Source of the DNA: Phragmitibacter sp965284365
Lineage (GTDB): Bacteria; Verrucomicrobiota; Verrucomicrobiia; Verrucomicrobiales; Verrucomicrobiaceae
Assembly (NCBI GenBank): GCA_965284365.1
Contig: OZ260079.1
Coordinates: 1,736,001-1,800,000, forward strand
Direction of reading: 5' to 3'
DNA: 64,000 nt
Made by a program: the position numbers and the translations under genes. The notes below the pieces were generated by a model. That model was not told where the DNA came from. It was given only the letters and a program-made list of their open reading frames with translations, and searched no databases. Positions 44,265-52,601 of the stretch are shown here, in pieces (position 1 is the first letter of the stretch; each line of letters opens with the position of its first letter).

Positions 44265-45089
44265 TCAAGGCTTCGGCGCCGGGCGTTTCAGCGTAATCGT
44301 TTTGCCTGGTTGCCGTTGGAAATACGTGCGGTCCCGCGGTTTGAAAAAAGTCTTGGTCTTGCCGTCCTTGCGATAGGCCGCAAACGCTCCCGTAGCCGGG
44401 TCATACACGCGGATCGTGTCATCAGTATCATCGAATTTCGCAGGCAGGGACTCATCCAGCGCCCGATGCAGAAACTCCCAGGCTATGCGGGCATAATCTT
44501 CCTCGTCCCTCGCGCCGAAGTCATCCCCATGCCGCTCGAAATGATCGGCCAAAGTGGCCACATTCCCCCAGGAAACTCGCGCCGCCGGCGCCTTCCGAAC
44601 CACCGGCTTCGGTGCCGTCGTCGGTGCGGCTGCGGAAGGAGCAGGATTCGCCTTCGACTCGGCGGTGGGTTTGGCACTCGGTGCTCCCGGCTTGATCGGC
44701 GGACCCGTCGCTGGCGGCGGCACCGCCGTTTGCCCCGGGCCTCCCGGCGTCACAAATGTCCCGGACTTCAGCATCACCCGCGCGGTGCCAACAGAGAAGT
44801 GATACGTCGTCGCCGGTTTCAGCTCCGTCAGCGTGATCGCATGATCCGCCGTGACCACATCACCCTCCGCCCGCTGATCCAGCGCCGCCGGATTCGTCCC
44901 ATACCGCACCCGCGTCCCGCAGGGCACATCCGTCTTCCAGGAGACAACCGCCGCCGTCGCCCCATCCACCTGCACACTCGGCCCTTGCAGCACCTCCACT
45001 GCCCCCACAGACAACGGCAGAGCACATCCCAGCGCCGTCCAGAAAACAAGAAACAACCGGAGAGCCCAACCGCGCATGCCGGTGATCAT
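44265..45089 (-). CDS. Secreted Fn3 protein with BECR/CdiA-CT-like nuclease C-terminus
   Basis: 274 aa from the ATG at 45089 (45077 also possible), with signal peptide (WALRLFLVFWTALGCALPLSVGA). Residues ~30-120 form an Fn3/purple-acid-phosphatase N-terminal-type sandwich (VSWKTDVPCGTRVRYGTNPA, ITLTELKPATTYHFSVG). A Pro/Ala-rich linker follows. The last ~100 residues contain LADHFERHGDDFGARDEEDY, RIAWEFLHRA, DTIRVYDPATGAFAAYRKDG and KTFFKPRDRTYFQRQPG. This resembles the BECR-fold RNase domains at the C-termini of CdiA and polymorphic toxins (KHG..FG..s..EY...A, vRYDPatn.fgv...dG...T.fkp). No dedicated immunity gene is obvious next to it. Toxin role is inference. Confidence 0.65.
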   Translation of the reverse strand: MITGMRGWALRLFLVFWTALGCALPLSVGAVEVLQGPSVQVDGATAAVVSWKTDVPCGTRVRYGTNPAALDQRAEGDVVTADHAITLTELKPATTYHFSVGTARVMLKSGTFVTPGGPGQTAVPPPATGPPIKPGAPSAKPTAESKANPAPSAAAPTTAPKPVVRKAPAARVSWGNVATLADHFERHGDDFGARDEEDYARIAWEFLHRALDESLPAKFDDTDDTIRVYDPATGAFAAYRKDGKTKTFFKPRDRTYFQRQPGKTITLKRPAPKP

Positions 45090-45185
45090 AAAAAGCACGG
45101 AATCACAAGCAAGCGCACTTTCTAGTTGCACCCCGCACGCCTCAGGCCATACTTCCGGCCCGCAATTTCTTCAGTTTTTGCGAAA

Positions 45186-45261
45186 GGCTCGGTAGCTCAG
45201 TCGGTAGAGCAGAGGATTGAAAATCCTCGTGTCGGCGGTTCGATTCCGTCCCGAGCCACCA
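45186..45261 (+). tRNA. tRNA-Phe (GAA)
   Basis: Acceptor GGCTCGG pairs with CCGAGCC (45251-45257); D-stem GCTC/GAGC; anticodon stem GAGGA/TCCTC with loop TTGAAAA giving anticodon GAA; T-arm GGCGG-TTCGATT-CCGTC; discriminator A; CCA is encoded (45259-45261). Lies in a divergent interval between the Fn3 gene and the sulfatase, and reads through a spurious upstream extension of the sulfatase frame. Confidence 0.97.
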
Positions 45262-45338
45262 CTTCATTGAAGTGGCTACTTTTGGCCCCAATACAAGGTT
45301 TGGGCAAGACCACGCCATTCGCGCCGTTTTCCGGTCGA

Positions 45339-46811
45339 ATGAAACGCCTTCTTCCTCTTCTATTTCTGGCACTGGTTTTCGCCAGCACGGCATCTGCCCT
45401 CGATAAACCCAAGAATGTCCTCTTCCTCATTGCAGATGACCTGCGCACGGATCTGGGATGCTACGGGGTAAAAGAAATGGTGACGCCCAACCTCGACAAA
45501 CTGGCGGCGCGTGGAGTGCGCTTCGAGAACGCTTATTGCCAGTACCCGCTTTGCAATCCCAGCCGGGCTTCCATGCTGACGGGGCGCAAGCCGAACACCA
45601 CCAAAGTGCTGACCAATGGACCCAGTTTCCGAGAGTTCATTCTGGATACAGTGACGTTGCCGCAGCTTTTCAAGAACTCTGGATTCTTCACGGCTCGCGT
45701 GGGCAAGCTCTATCACTACGGTGTGCCGCGCGATATCGGCACTGATGGACTGGACGATGCGCCGTCGTGGCAGCAGGTTATCAATCCTCGTGGTGTGGAC
45801 AAAGACGTAGAGGACGAAATCTTCACGATTGCGCCTCCCAACACGGCCAAGGACAGCCGTTTCGGCGGAACCTTGAGCTGGCTGTCTGTCCCTGATGACA
45901 AGGGCAAACACACCGACGGCATCGGAGCCGAGGAAGCGGTGAAACTGTTGGAAGCGCATAAGGACAAGCCCTTTTTCCTGGCCGTGGGCTTCTTCCGTCC
46001 GCACACCCCTTACGTGGCGCCCAAGAAATTTTTCGATCTGTATCCCATAGACTCCATCAAGATCCCGCCGACACCTGACAAGTTCGTGGAGCAAACGCCC
46101 GCCTTGGCGATCACGACCAAGAAGGATCAGGACAACATGACGGATCAGCAGCGGAAGGAAGCCATCCAGGCCTATCATGCTTCCACCAGTTACATGGACG
46201 CCCAGGTCGGTGTGGTGCTGGATGCCCTGGAGCGCCTCGGCCTGGACAAAACCACGGTCGTTACTTTTGTAAGCGACCACGGCTATCACCTGGGTGAATA
46301 CGGCATGTGGCAGAAGCAGAGCATCTTTGAGCAATCGGCCCGCGTGCCCTTCATCATTGCCGCCCCCGGCGCAAAGAACAACGGCAAGAGCACTCCGGCT
46401 TTGGCCGAACTTCTGGACCTGTATCCCACACTTGTGGATCTCTGCGCACTCAAAGCCCCGGAGTATCTGGATGGCAAAAGCCTCAAGCCCGTCCTGGAAG
46501 GCGATGCCCTCTCGGTGCGCGAGGCCGCCTTCAGCCAGGTGCAACGCGGCAAAGTCGCAGGCCTCGCCGTCCGCACTGTGCAATACCGCTATATCGAGTG
46601 GGGCTACGGCGCCGAAGGCGCACAACTCTATGACATGATCGAAGACCCCTTCCAGACGAAGAACTTGGCCAATGATCCTGCCTACGCTCAGCCTCGCGCG
46701 GAACTGCATGCCATGATCGAAGAGCGCTGGCCCAAGGACAGTTGGGAAGGCATCCCTCTCGGGAACGCAGGTACCAAGAAGCCCGGCTCAGGCAAGGCCA
46801 CCACGAACTAA
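45339..46811 (+). CDS. Sulfatase, iduronate-2-sulfatase type
   Basis: 490 aa from the ATG at 45339, which opens a signal peptide (MKRLLPLLFLALVFASTASA); the frame runs further up through tRNA-Phe, which cannot be coding. Family features: NVLFLIADDLRTDLGCYG (metal ligands), formylglycine motif CNPSRASMLTGR with Cys72, GFFRPHTPYVAPKKFFDLY and TVVTFVSDHGYHLGEYGMWQK (second metal site and catalytic His). Cys-type sulfatases need an FGE maturase, not seen in this window. Desulfates glycans in the periplasm; PVC bacteria carry many paralogues. Confidence 0.93.
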   Translation: MKRLLPLLFLALVFASTASALDKPKNVLFLIADDLRTDLGCYGVKEMVTPNLDKLAARGVRFENAYCQYPLCNPSRASMLTGRKPNTTKVLTNGPSFREFILDTVTLPQLFKNSGFFTARVGKLYHYGVPRDIGTDGLDDAPSWQQVINPRGVDKDVEDEIFTIAPPNTAKDSRFGGTLSWLSVPDDKGKHTDGIGAEEAVKLLEAHKDKPFFLAVGFFRPHTPYVAPKKFFDLYPIDSIKIPPTPDKFVEQTPALAITTKKDQDNMTDQQRKEAIQAYHASTSYMDAQVGVVLDALERLGLDKTTVVTFVSDHGYHLGEYGMWQKQSIFEQSARVPFIIAAPGAKNNGKSTPALAELLDLYPTLVDLCALKAPEYLDGKSLKPVLEGDALSVREAAFSQVQRGKVAGLAVRTVQYRYIEWGYGAEGAQLYDMIEDPFQTKNLANDPAYAQPRAELHAMIEERWPKDSWEGIPLGNAGTKKPGSGKATTN

Positions 46812-46910
46812 ACCAGCCACGGCATGGGCCAACTGACACCCTCGGTCATTGCGAGCCCTCAAGCCTCTGGCACCTTCACGGCATGCTAGTCGGCCCCGTC
46901 CAACCCCCAC

Positions 46911-46935
46911 TGATGCCAGCCTGTTTCTGGCATCA
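46911..46935 (+). terminator. Hairpin after the sulfatase gene
   Basis: TGATGCCAG / CTGGCATCA, perfect 9-bp stem, 7-nt loop, starting 99 bp after the sulfatase stop. An A-run follows directly and a T-run comes only ~11 bp later, so it is not a standard intrinsic terminator. Confidence 0.4.
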
Positions 46936-46961
46936 AAAAAAGAATTTTTCCGCGATTCCGT

Positions 46962-46971
46962 ACTACCTAGT
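46962..46971. repeat. IS target duplication, left
   Basis: ACTACCTAGT, identical to 48439-48448. Ten bases is longer than the 2-4 bp common in IS5 relatives, so part of the match may come from the element ends or the target palindrome. Confidence 0.65.
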
Positions 46972-48320
46972 CAGTGCTGAAAAAGGGATATTGAGTTTCC
47001 GCAGGCAGCAGCCGGTTTGGGCAGCAAAGTGATGCTTTGGCAGAGCCGGAGCCAAAAGAGCCAAAAGAGCCAAAAAAGCCTCAGCCACTTGTTGAGGTTC
47101 CATGCTACCGCTGCCATCGCCAGGTTGATTTGGTCACCAGCAAAGCCTTTAAGCAGACACCTGCTCATGCGGTAGTCCGCTTTGAGGTGGCTGATCACCG
47201 GCTCAATGGCTGCTCTTCTTCTGAAGCATTGTCGTAGCTGCTGAGTTCTTCGTTTGGACTGGCCCTTGGCACGAGGGCCTGGCGCCAACACCTCGGTGCG
47301 CCCCACCCATTTCTGACCTCGATATCCCCGGTCCACAATGACCGCCTTCGGCACTTTCTGCTGAACCAGTTGCGCTTTGGCCAACACTTCAGGCAGGGTA
47401 TGCCCGTCATACTGATTGGTGGCATGTGCCACCGCTGCCACGATGATCCCGCCCGTCTTGGTCATCGCCAGGGACGCCTTGGTGCCAAACTCATACTTCT
47501 TAGTCGTCTTGCCTTTGGCCACACAGTAAACATGCGGTTCATGCAGCGAGTAAATCTTGTCCCCGTCGCTGCGCTTCTGCTGCAGGACTCTCTGGTAAAG
47601 GGCAAAACGTGGCTCCAACTCGTGCGCCACCTGTGCAGGCAGCTTGCGGGTCAGTTCCCTCACCAAAGTTCCCGCGATGGTCTGCATGCGTCTGACGCCC
47701 TTATCGGCCTTCTGACGCTGCTGCTTGTCTCGGTGGAAGCGTTGCATCCTCACACACTGCTTCAACTCTTTGCCATAGCTCCGTCTTAGCTTGATGCCGT
47801 GATCGTCGGCCAGCTTCCAGCAGTGCTGGATGATCTTGCCATACTGCTTGCTGTCCACCGGATGGGTGATGTTCTTCTCCTGCACCGTGCTGTCGATCAC
47901 CAGTTGGGGTTCCTGGGCGGCTTCGCCATGGAGCTTCGCACTGATGCCTAACAACTGCTCGACACCTTCTGGACCGATACGGTGACGAAAATAAACCAGA
48001 TCACTGGGATCACAGGGCAGTTCCCACTGAAAGTGCTCCATGCCTGAGAAGTGCTGCCAATAGGGGTTCTCCACCCAGCGCTGCACCACGGCCTGATCAC
48101 TGAGGTCGTGCATCTGCTTGAGCAACAGCAATGAGATCATCAGCCGGATGGGTTTGGCGGGCCGTCCCGTGTTGCTGTAACGGGACGCAAACATCGCTTC
48201 CATCTCCTTCCAGGGCAGCGTTGCTCCCAGCTTGCGCAGCGGATGGCGTGGATCGCACTGCTCCTCCAAGGTTTGCATCAAAAAGCTCTTCTGCTGATCC
48301 TGAAGTTGCCGGTGCTTCAT
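46971..48320 (-). CDS. IS5-type DDE transposase
   Basis: 449 aa. N-terminal MKHRQLQDQQKSFLMQTLEE and RPAKPIRLMISLLLLKQMHD (DUF772-like region), then WQHFSGMEHFQWELPCDPSD. Catalytic residues: Asp in LVIDSTVQEKNITHPVD, Asp in KAVIVDRGYRGQKWVG and Glu in RRRAAIEPVISHLKADYRM. The C-terminal tail is unusual, with the repeated hydrophobic LFWLFWLFWLR run before the end, probably from a short tandem DNA repeat around 47050-47075. Frame is complete, so the element may still be active. Confidence 0.9.
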   Translation of the reverse strand: MKHRQLQDQQKSFLMQTLEEQCDPRHPLRKLGATLPWKEMEAMFASRYSNTGRPAKPIRLMISLLLLKQMHDLSDQAVVQRWVENPYWQHFSGMEHFQWELPCDPSDLVYFRHRIGPEGVEQLLGISAKLHGEAAQEPQLVIDSTVQEKNITHPVDSKQYGKIIQHCWKLADDHGIKLRRSYGKELKQCVRMQRFHRDKQQRQKADKGVRRMQTIAGTLVRELTRKLPAQVAHELEPRFALYQRVLQQKRSDGDKIYSLHEPHVYCVAKGKTTKKYEFGTKASLAMTKTGGIIVAAVAHATNQYDGHTLPEVLAKAQLVQQKVPKAVIVDRGYRGQKWVGRTEVLAPGPRAKGQSKRRTQQLRQCFRRRAAIEPVISHLKADYRMSRCLLKGFAGDQINLAMAAVAWNLNKWLRLFWLFWLFWLRLCQSITLLPKPAAACGNSISLFQH

Positions 48321-48438
48321 GCTAATTGAAATCGACCGGCTTTTGCGCCCAGTCGCGTCCTTTCCGGTCGTTTTTATCGCACACTCATCCTCAGTATTCC
48401 AGCTTCCTCCCTAGGAGAAGGTGGGTTTTTCAGGGGCG
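46972..48438 (-). mobile_element. IS5-family-like insertion sequence, apparently intact
   Basis: About 1467 bp holding one transposase gene. A 10-bp direct repeat ACTACCTAGT occurs on both sides (46962-46971 and 48439-48448) and looks like the target duplication. Reading inward, the ends are CAGTGCTGAAAAAGGG and CGCCCCTGAAAAACCC, sharing CTGAAAAA at the same distance from the ends. Without the element, the target would read GTACTACCTAGTAC, an interrupted palindrome. The transposase stop codon TGA uses the last target base. Confidence 0.75.
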
Positions 48439-48448
48439 ACTACCTAGT
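48439..48448. repeat. IS target duplication, right
   Basis: ACTACCTAGT, identical to 46962-46971, marking the right boundary of the element. Confidence 0.65.
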
Positions 48449-48523
48449 ACGCAATAACGCGGATTGCTGCACGCCTCTGCGGCACTTCACGCCTTATTGG
48501 CCCGGTACAATCGCCCAATCGCA

Positions 48524-49480
48524 CTAACCCCCCGTCACTAGGTCCGCTGCCAAAGCCGCGTTGCCAATGATGCCGGCGTCGTTTTGGAAATAAGCCGGCA
48601 CGATCTTCAGGTCCTTCAACACCACCGAGGAAACCATCGAAGCGACCTTCTTCTTCAGCGGCGCAAACAAGATCTCACCGGCTTGGGCAATGCCACCGCC
48701 AATCACAAACGCGTCAGGGTTCAGCAACCACGCGATGCTGCCTAGTGCAGTGCCGAGCCATTCGGCGATCTCATCCCAGATCTGAACCGCCACGACGTCT
48801 CCCGCAATCGCCGCTTCGGAAAGCGCCTTGGGTGAGCATTCCTCCGCAGTGACCGAGCGTCCCGCTTGCGCATAACGCAGCACCGCGTGCTCGGAGATCT
48901 GCACGTTCCCCATGTATTTCTCCAGTGCGCCGAGGTTGCCGTAATGCCCGCTCACACCCTTCATATCAATGCTCATCTGGCCGATCTCTCCAGCGGAGAA
49001 ATGGGTGCCGCGATGCAACTGATTGTTGAGGATAAGACCGCCGCCCACACCCGTGCCGAGCGTCAAGGCAACCACATTGGCCATGCCTTTGCCCGCGCCG
49101 TAGCGCCACTCGGCATAAGCCATGGCATTGGCGTCATTTTCGATGACCGCTGGCAGCCGCGTCATCTCACTAAGCTTTTGCTTGAACGGCACTTCCACCC
49201 AGCCAGGAACATTCGTGAGGATGTGAATGAAGCCCGTATCAAAATTTACCAACCCGGGAACGCCCGCGCCGACAGCGGCGATGTCCGGGTGCTTCTCCCG
49301 CAGCCTCGCAATGCGATCCGCCATCACGCGAATCAAAGAGTCCGGCGTCGCATGCCCTTGTGTGGGAATTGGCTCGTCCACCGTCAGAAGTTGCGAACCA
49401 CGGCAGACGCCGAGCTTGATGGACGTGCCTCCGAAATCGAGGCCCACGGCGGTGACAGGGTTTTGATCAGGCACGGACAT
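48524..49480 (-). CDS. ROK-family sugar kinase
   Basis: 318 aa. ATP phosphate-binding motif GLDFGGTSIKLGVCRG at the N-terminus, AVGAGVPGLVNFDTG, catalytic Asp in PAVIENDANAMAYAEWRYGAG, VVALTLGTGVGGGLILN and GEIGQMSIDM. The usual ROK zinc site (CxCGxxGCxE) is replaced here by SGHYGNLGALEKYM, with no cysteines, so it is a zinc-less variant. Probably a glucokinase or related hexose kinase, without HTH domain. Separated from coaX by 27 bp; same strand. Confidence 0.9.
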   Translation of the reverse strand: MSVPDQNPVTAVGLDFGGTSIKLGVCRGSQLLTVDEPIPTQGHATPDSLIRVMADRIARLREKHPDIAAVGAGVPGLVNFDTGFIHILTNVPGWVEVPFKQKLSEMTRLPAVIENDANAMAYAEWRYGAGKGMANVVALTLGTGVGGGLILNNQLHRGTHFSAGEIGQMSIDMKGVSGHYGNLGALEKYMGNVQISEHAVLRYAQAGRSVTAEECSPKALSEAAIAGDVVAVQIWDEIAEWLGTALGSIAWLLNPDAFVIGGGIAQAGEILFAPLKKKVASMVSSVVLKDLKIVPAYFQNDAGIIGNAALAADLVTGG

Positions 49481-49507
49481 TTTGAGAAAGGGCGGTGAAG
49501 GGGGGAT

Positions 49508-50251
49508 TTAAACGAGGGGGTGGAGATTTCCCACGAGTCGCAAACCCTGCAAGGTCAAATCAGGATCAACCGTCGCGATTTCTGGCAGACCGGAGGCGAT
49601 CCACTCCGCATCTCCGCCCGTCGCGACGATTTGCAGGGACGTCGGACTCCCCAGTTCCTGCCGAAGCGATTCCAAAATCCCCCGTACCATGCCGCGGTAA
49701 CCGAGGGCGGCTCCCGCCAGAATGGCCTCCTCCGTGGACTGGCCAATCGCCGAGGCCGGCTCCCGCAACTCCACCTTCGGCAAAAGCGCCGTCCGTTCGT
49801 GCAGGTAGTCCGTCATGAGCCGCAACCCGGGAGCGATCACCCCGCCGACGTAAGCCGCGTCCGCCGAAACGATGTCGAATGTCACGGCCGTGCCAAAATC
49901 GATCACAATGCCTGGAGCCCCATAGAGCCGAGCAAGCGCCACAGCATTGGCGAGACGGTCCGCGCCAATGGACTCCGGCTTCGGATAGCGAATGCCGATG
50001 CCTAGGCCGGCATCATGCCGGATCTGAAGCATCTGCGGCCCGAAGTATTCACGCAGCTTGGCCGTGGCATCTGGCACCACCGAAGACAACACCACACGAT
50101 CCCACTGCCAGGAGCTCAGATGCTCACGCAATGTCTCGGCGCCAAGTGCGGGAGTGGCCAGATCAGATTGCGCCAGAATTGCTTTTCGATCCGCCAAGCC
50201 GAACTTGGTCCGGCCATTGCCTACGTCGATGAGGAGGTAGTCCGCTTTCAT
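49508..50251 (-). CDS. coaX: Type III pantothenate kinase
   Basis: 247 aa. N-terminal LLIDVGNGRTKFGLAD (phosphate loop with catalytic Asp), VVLSSVVPDATAKLREYFGP, PESIGADRLANAVALARLYG, VIDFGTAVTFDIVS and AAYVGGVIAPGLRLMTDYLH; late ATGGDAEWIASGLP. First step of coenzyme A synthesis, potassium-dependent and feedback-resistant in this type. In a minus-strand run SDR-hypothetical-coaX-ROK with short gaps. Confidence 0.95.
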   Translation of the reverse strand: MKADYLLIDVGNGRTKFGLADRKAILAQSDLATPALGAETLREHLSSWQWDRVVLSSVVPDATAKLREYFGPQMLQIRHDAGLGIGIRYPKPESIGADRLANAVALARLYGAPGIVIDFGTAVTFDIVSADAAYVGGVIAPGLRLMTDYLHERTALLPKVELREPASAIGQSTEEAILAGAALGYRGMVRGILESLRQELGSPTSLQIVATGGDAEWIASGLPEIATVDPDLTLQGLRLVGNLHPLV

Positions 50252-50264
50252 CAGGGTCGCGATA

Positions 50265-50762
50265 TTACCAAGTGCCGGGCGCGAAGGTCTTCTTCTCCGT
50301 GCTCTTGAGGCTCTCTAGATCGAAAGGCTGGGCTCCTTTGATCTCCACCTTCTGGCCATTCACCTCCAGAGTAAGCGGGCCCTTCAAATCGCCAGCTTCC
50401 AGCCAGTAGCGGAGTTGCACATCTTGCGTTGCATTGGGCGCGACTTCCGGAGCCGGTTCAAACGCCAGGTAGAAACCGGGAATCTCCCGATTCTGCGCCA
50501 GCAGCTTTACAGCAGGCGCTTGCATGACCAGCTTCTGCGCGGAGTCATTCTTTACCCGCAGGTCTATCTCTAATCGGGCATTGCCGTAGTCGCGTTCGAG
50601 AGAGCTCCGATGCAGCACCAAAGGACGAGCGTCGCTGGACTGCGTGCCCACGGCAGGTTCATCGAGTTCCTCCTCAGGTGGACCGCCGCGCAGAGCCCAC
50701 ACAAGAAGCGCCACCACCACGGCGAGGAGGATCCAGATTTCGACTCGTTTGAGGAGATTCAT
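50265..50762 (-). CDS. Membrane-anchored protein of unknown function
   Basis: 165 aa. An N-terminal transmembrane helix (VEIWILLAVVVALLVWALRG) is followed by an acidic linker (PPEEELDEPAVG) and a beta-rich domain (LVLHRSSLERDYGNARLEID, APEVAPNATQDVQLRYWLE, LTLEVNGQKVEIKG) resembling an Ig-like fold. No family recognised. Lies 13 bp upstream of coaX and 22 bp downstream of the SDR gene, so it is presumably in the same operon. Confidence 0.7.
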   Translation of the reverse strand: MNLLKRVEIWILLAVVVALLVWALRGGPPEEELDEPAVGTQSSDARPLVLHRSSLERDYGNARLEIDLRVKNDSAQKLVMQAPAVKLLAQNREIPGFYLAFEPAPEVAPNATQDVQLRYWLEAGDLKGPLTLEVNGQKVEIKGAQPFDLESLKSTEKKTFAPGTW

Positions 50763-50784
50763 GTAAAAAGAGGGACGATTGCGA

Positions 50785-51474
50785 TCACGGAGCGCTCAAA
50801 GCCTTGCCATTGTCCTTCGGGCCAAGCTTGATCAGATATGGCACTGCTCGGCGAGCCCAATCCGCCGCGCCCGGGTAATGACTGGCGCTGGTCCCGAAAC
50901 AACTACGCAGCATCTCAGTGTCGATGATGCCGGGATTCATGGCTGCCACAGTTACTTTGCCACCCGTTTCCTGAGCGACGGCCTGGGACAGTCCTTCAAT
51001 AGCATACTTCGTAGCGCAGTAAGGGGCCACCTCGGGCGACGTGCTGCGGCCCCAGCCGGAGGAGAAATTGACAATCACGCCGCTGGCCCGCTCCAGCATG
51101 GCAGGCAGCACATGCCGCATGACGGACGCCGTGCCTTTGATGTTCACATCGACCACCTCACTGAATTCCTCCGCAGACACTTCCCAGAAGGGCGCACTCG
51201 TGTTGATGATGGCCGCATTGTTCAGCACCAGGTCAGGGGCACCGAGGGTATCGATGACGGTAAGGCAAAAGCCAGCCACGGCTGCATCATCCGCGACATC
51301 AACTACTTGAAAGTGATGTGGCGCTGGGAATTGCTCGGTCAGTTCGTGTACGGCCGTTGCACTCCGGCAGCACCCCGTCACGATCCAACCAAGGCGGGCA
51401 AACTCTTCCACCATGGCGCGCCCCAGTCCCCGGCTGACGCCAGTGATAAGGACCCTTTTCTGCTGCGCATTCAC
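50785..51474 (-). CDS. SDR-family NAD(P)-dependent oxidoreductase
   Basis: 229 aa classical SDR: cofactor motif VLITGVSRGLGRAMVEEF, DVADDAAVAGF, LVLNNAAIINTSAPF, catalytic Ser in VIVNFSSGWGRSTSPEVAPY and YxxxK as YCATKYAIEGLSQAVAQ; then AMNPGIIDTEM. Cytoplasmic; probably NADPH-linked because of the SRGLGR arginine. Substrate not predictable. First gene of the run ending at the ROK kinase, and divergent from the PmoA-family gene by 81 bp. Confidence 0.9.
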   Translation of the reverse strand: MNAQQKRVLITGVSRGLGRAMVEEFARLGWIVTGCCRSATAVHELTEQFPAPHHFQVVDVADDAAVAGFCLTVIDTLGAPDLVLNNAAIINTSAPFWEVSAEEFSEVVDVNIKGTASVMRHVLPAMLERASGVIVNFSSGWGRSTSPEVAPYCATKYAIEGLSQAVAQETGGKVTVAAMNPGIIDTEMLRSCFGTSASHYPGAADWARRAVPYLIKLGPKDNGKALSAP

Positions 51475-51555
51475 GCTGAGCCATTACGCAGTGCGAGGTC
51501 CCTTGAAAGGAATTTTCTTTTCTTTCCGTTGCCTCAAGCCCAAAATTACAGGCTC

Positions 51556-52512
51556 ATGTTTCGCCGATCCCTTTCAGTCACCTGTCTCATTCTCGCCGCC
51601 GCGCTTGCTCTCAAGGCGGAAACCGTCACCCTGACGCCTGGAGAAAACGGCATGCAGGTGGACATCGATGGCCAGCCTTTCACCACCTACAATGTGAAGG
51701 ATGTGCCCCGGCCTTTCTTCTATCCGATCATCGGTGGCGCCGGCGCGAATATCGTGAGAAACTTCCCCATGAAGGAAGGCGTGGCCGGTGAGCCAGCCGA
51801 TCACAAGCATCACCGCGGCCTGTGGTTCGCTCATGGCTTGGTCAATGGCATGGATTTCTGGGCGGAAGAAAAGGACTTCGGCACCCAGCAGCACACTGGC
51901 TTCGCCAATGTGAAAGCGGAAGGCAACAAAGGCTCATTCAGCAGCGAAACCAAGTGGACCAGTCCCAAGGGAGATGTGGTTATGACCGACTCGCGGCAAT
52001 TCACCATCACCGCCCTTCCAAACGGGGAAAAATACATCGACTTCGACATCGTGCTAAAGGCGACCGAAGGCGACGTGGTTCTGGGCGACACGAAAGAGGG
52101 CAGCATGGCCATCCGCCTCTGCCCGCAGATGACCTTCGATAAGAAAGGCGGCCAGGATGGCCACGCCTTCAGCAGCACTGGCGAAAAGCAAAAGGCCGTC
52201 TGGGGCAAGCCAGCCGACTGGGTGAATTTCTGGGGAACGGATCCCAATGGCGCGCGGGTGAGCGTGACCATGTACAGTCATCCGACGAACTACCGCAAAC
52301 CCATGACCTGGCACGCCCGGGATTACGGTCTTTTCGCGGCCAATCCCTTTGGCATGCATGACTTCGAAGAAAAGAAGGATCAGCCGAACCTGGGTGACTA
52401 CAAGCTCGCCAAGGGTGAAAGTCTTCCGCTTCGTTTCCGTTTCTACTTTGCTGCGGGCAAGCCAAAGCCGGAAGATATCGCCGCAAAGTTCCAGTCCTAC
52501 GTGGCTGAATGA
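51556..52512 (+). CDS. PmoA-family (DUF6807) secreted protein
   Basis: 318 aa from the ATG at 51556, which starts a signal peptide (FRRSLSVTCLILAAALALKA); the longer upstream frame is antisense to the SDR gene. Family traits: YNVKDVPRPFFYPIIGGAGA, ADHKHHRGLWFAHGLVNGMDFW, LVLKATEGDVVLGDTKEGSM (written approximately from the centre), RVSVTMYSHPTNYRKPMTWH and DYGLFAANPFGMHDF. The beta-rich fold is typically found beside Gfo/Idh/MocA oxidoreductases, as here (52602). Function unknown; probably part of a sugar-derivative pathway. Confidence 0.88.
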   Translation: MFRRSLSVTCLILAAALALKAETVTLTPGENGMQVDIDGQPFTTYNVKDVPRPFFYPIIGGAGANIVRNFPMKEGVAGEPADHKHHRGLWFAHGLVNGMDFWAEEKDFGTQQHTGFANVKAEGNKGSFSSETKWTSPKGDVVMTDSRQFTITALPNGEKYIDFDIVLKATEGDVVLGDTKEGSMAIRLCPQMTFDKKGGQDGHAFSSTGEKQKAVWGKPADWVNFWGTDPNGARVSVTMYSHPTNYRKPMTWHARDYGLFAANPFGMHDFEEKKDQPNLGDYKLAKGESLPLRFRFYFAAGKPKPEDIAAKFQSYVAE

Positions 52513-52580
52513 GCCCGCCTCCGCGTCGTTAGTTTCATCGCACCTCCGTCATCAGAAGAAATTGTTAACCCGAACAGAAT

Positions 52581-52600
52581 CGAACCGAACCGAACCGAAC
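52581..52600 (+). repeat. (CGAAC)4 tandem repeat directly before a start codon
   Basis: Four perfect CGAAC units end one base before the ATG at 52602, with partial units further up (CGAACAGAAT). The repeat occupies the place of the ribosome-binding site. Copy-number change could alter translation of the oxidoreductase gene; the variability itself is inference. Confidence 0.75.
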
Positions 52601-52601
52601 C

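Noticed and set aside
45126..45338. Upstream extension of the sulfatase frame
   Set aside because: It translates tRNA-Phe (GSVAQSVEQRIENPRVGGSI), a well-known false-ORF signature; the signal peptide starts at 45339.
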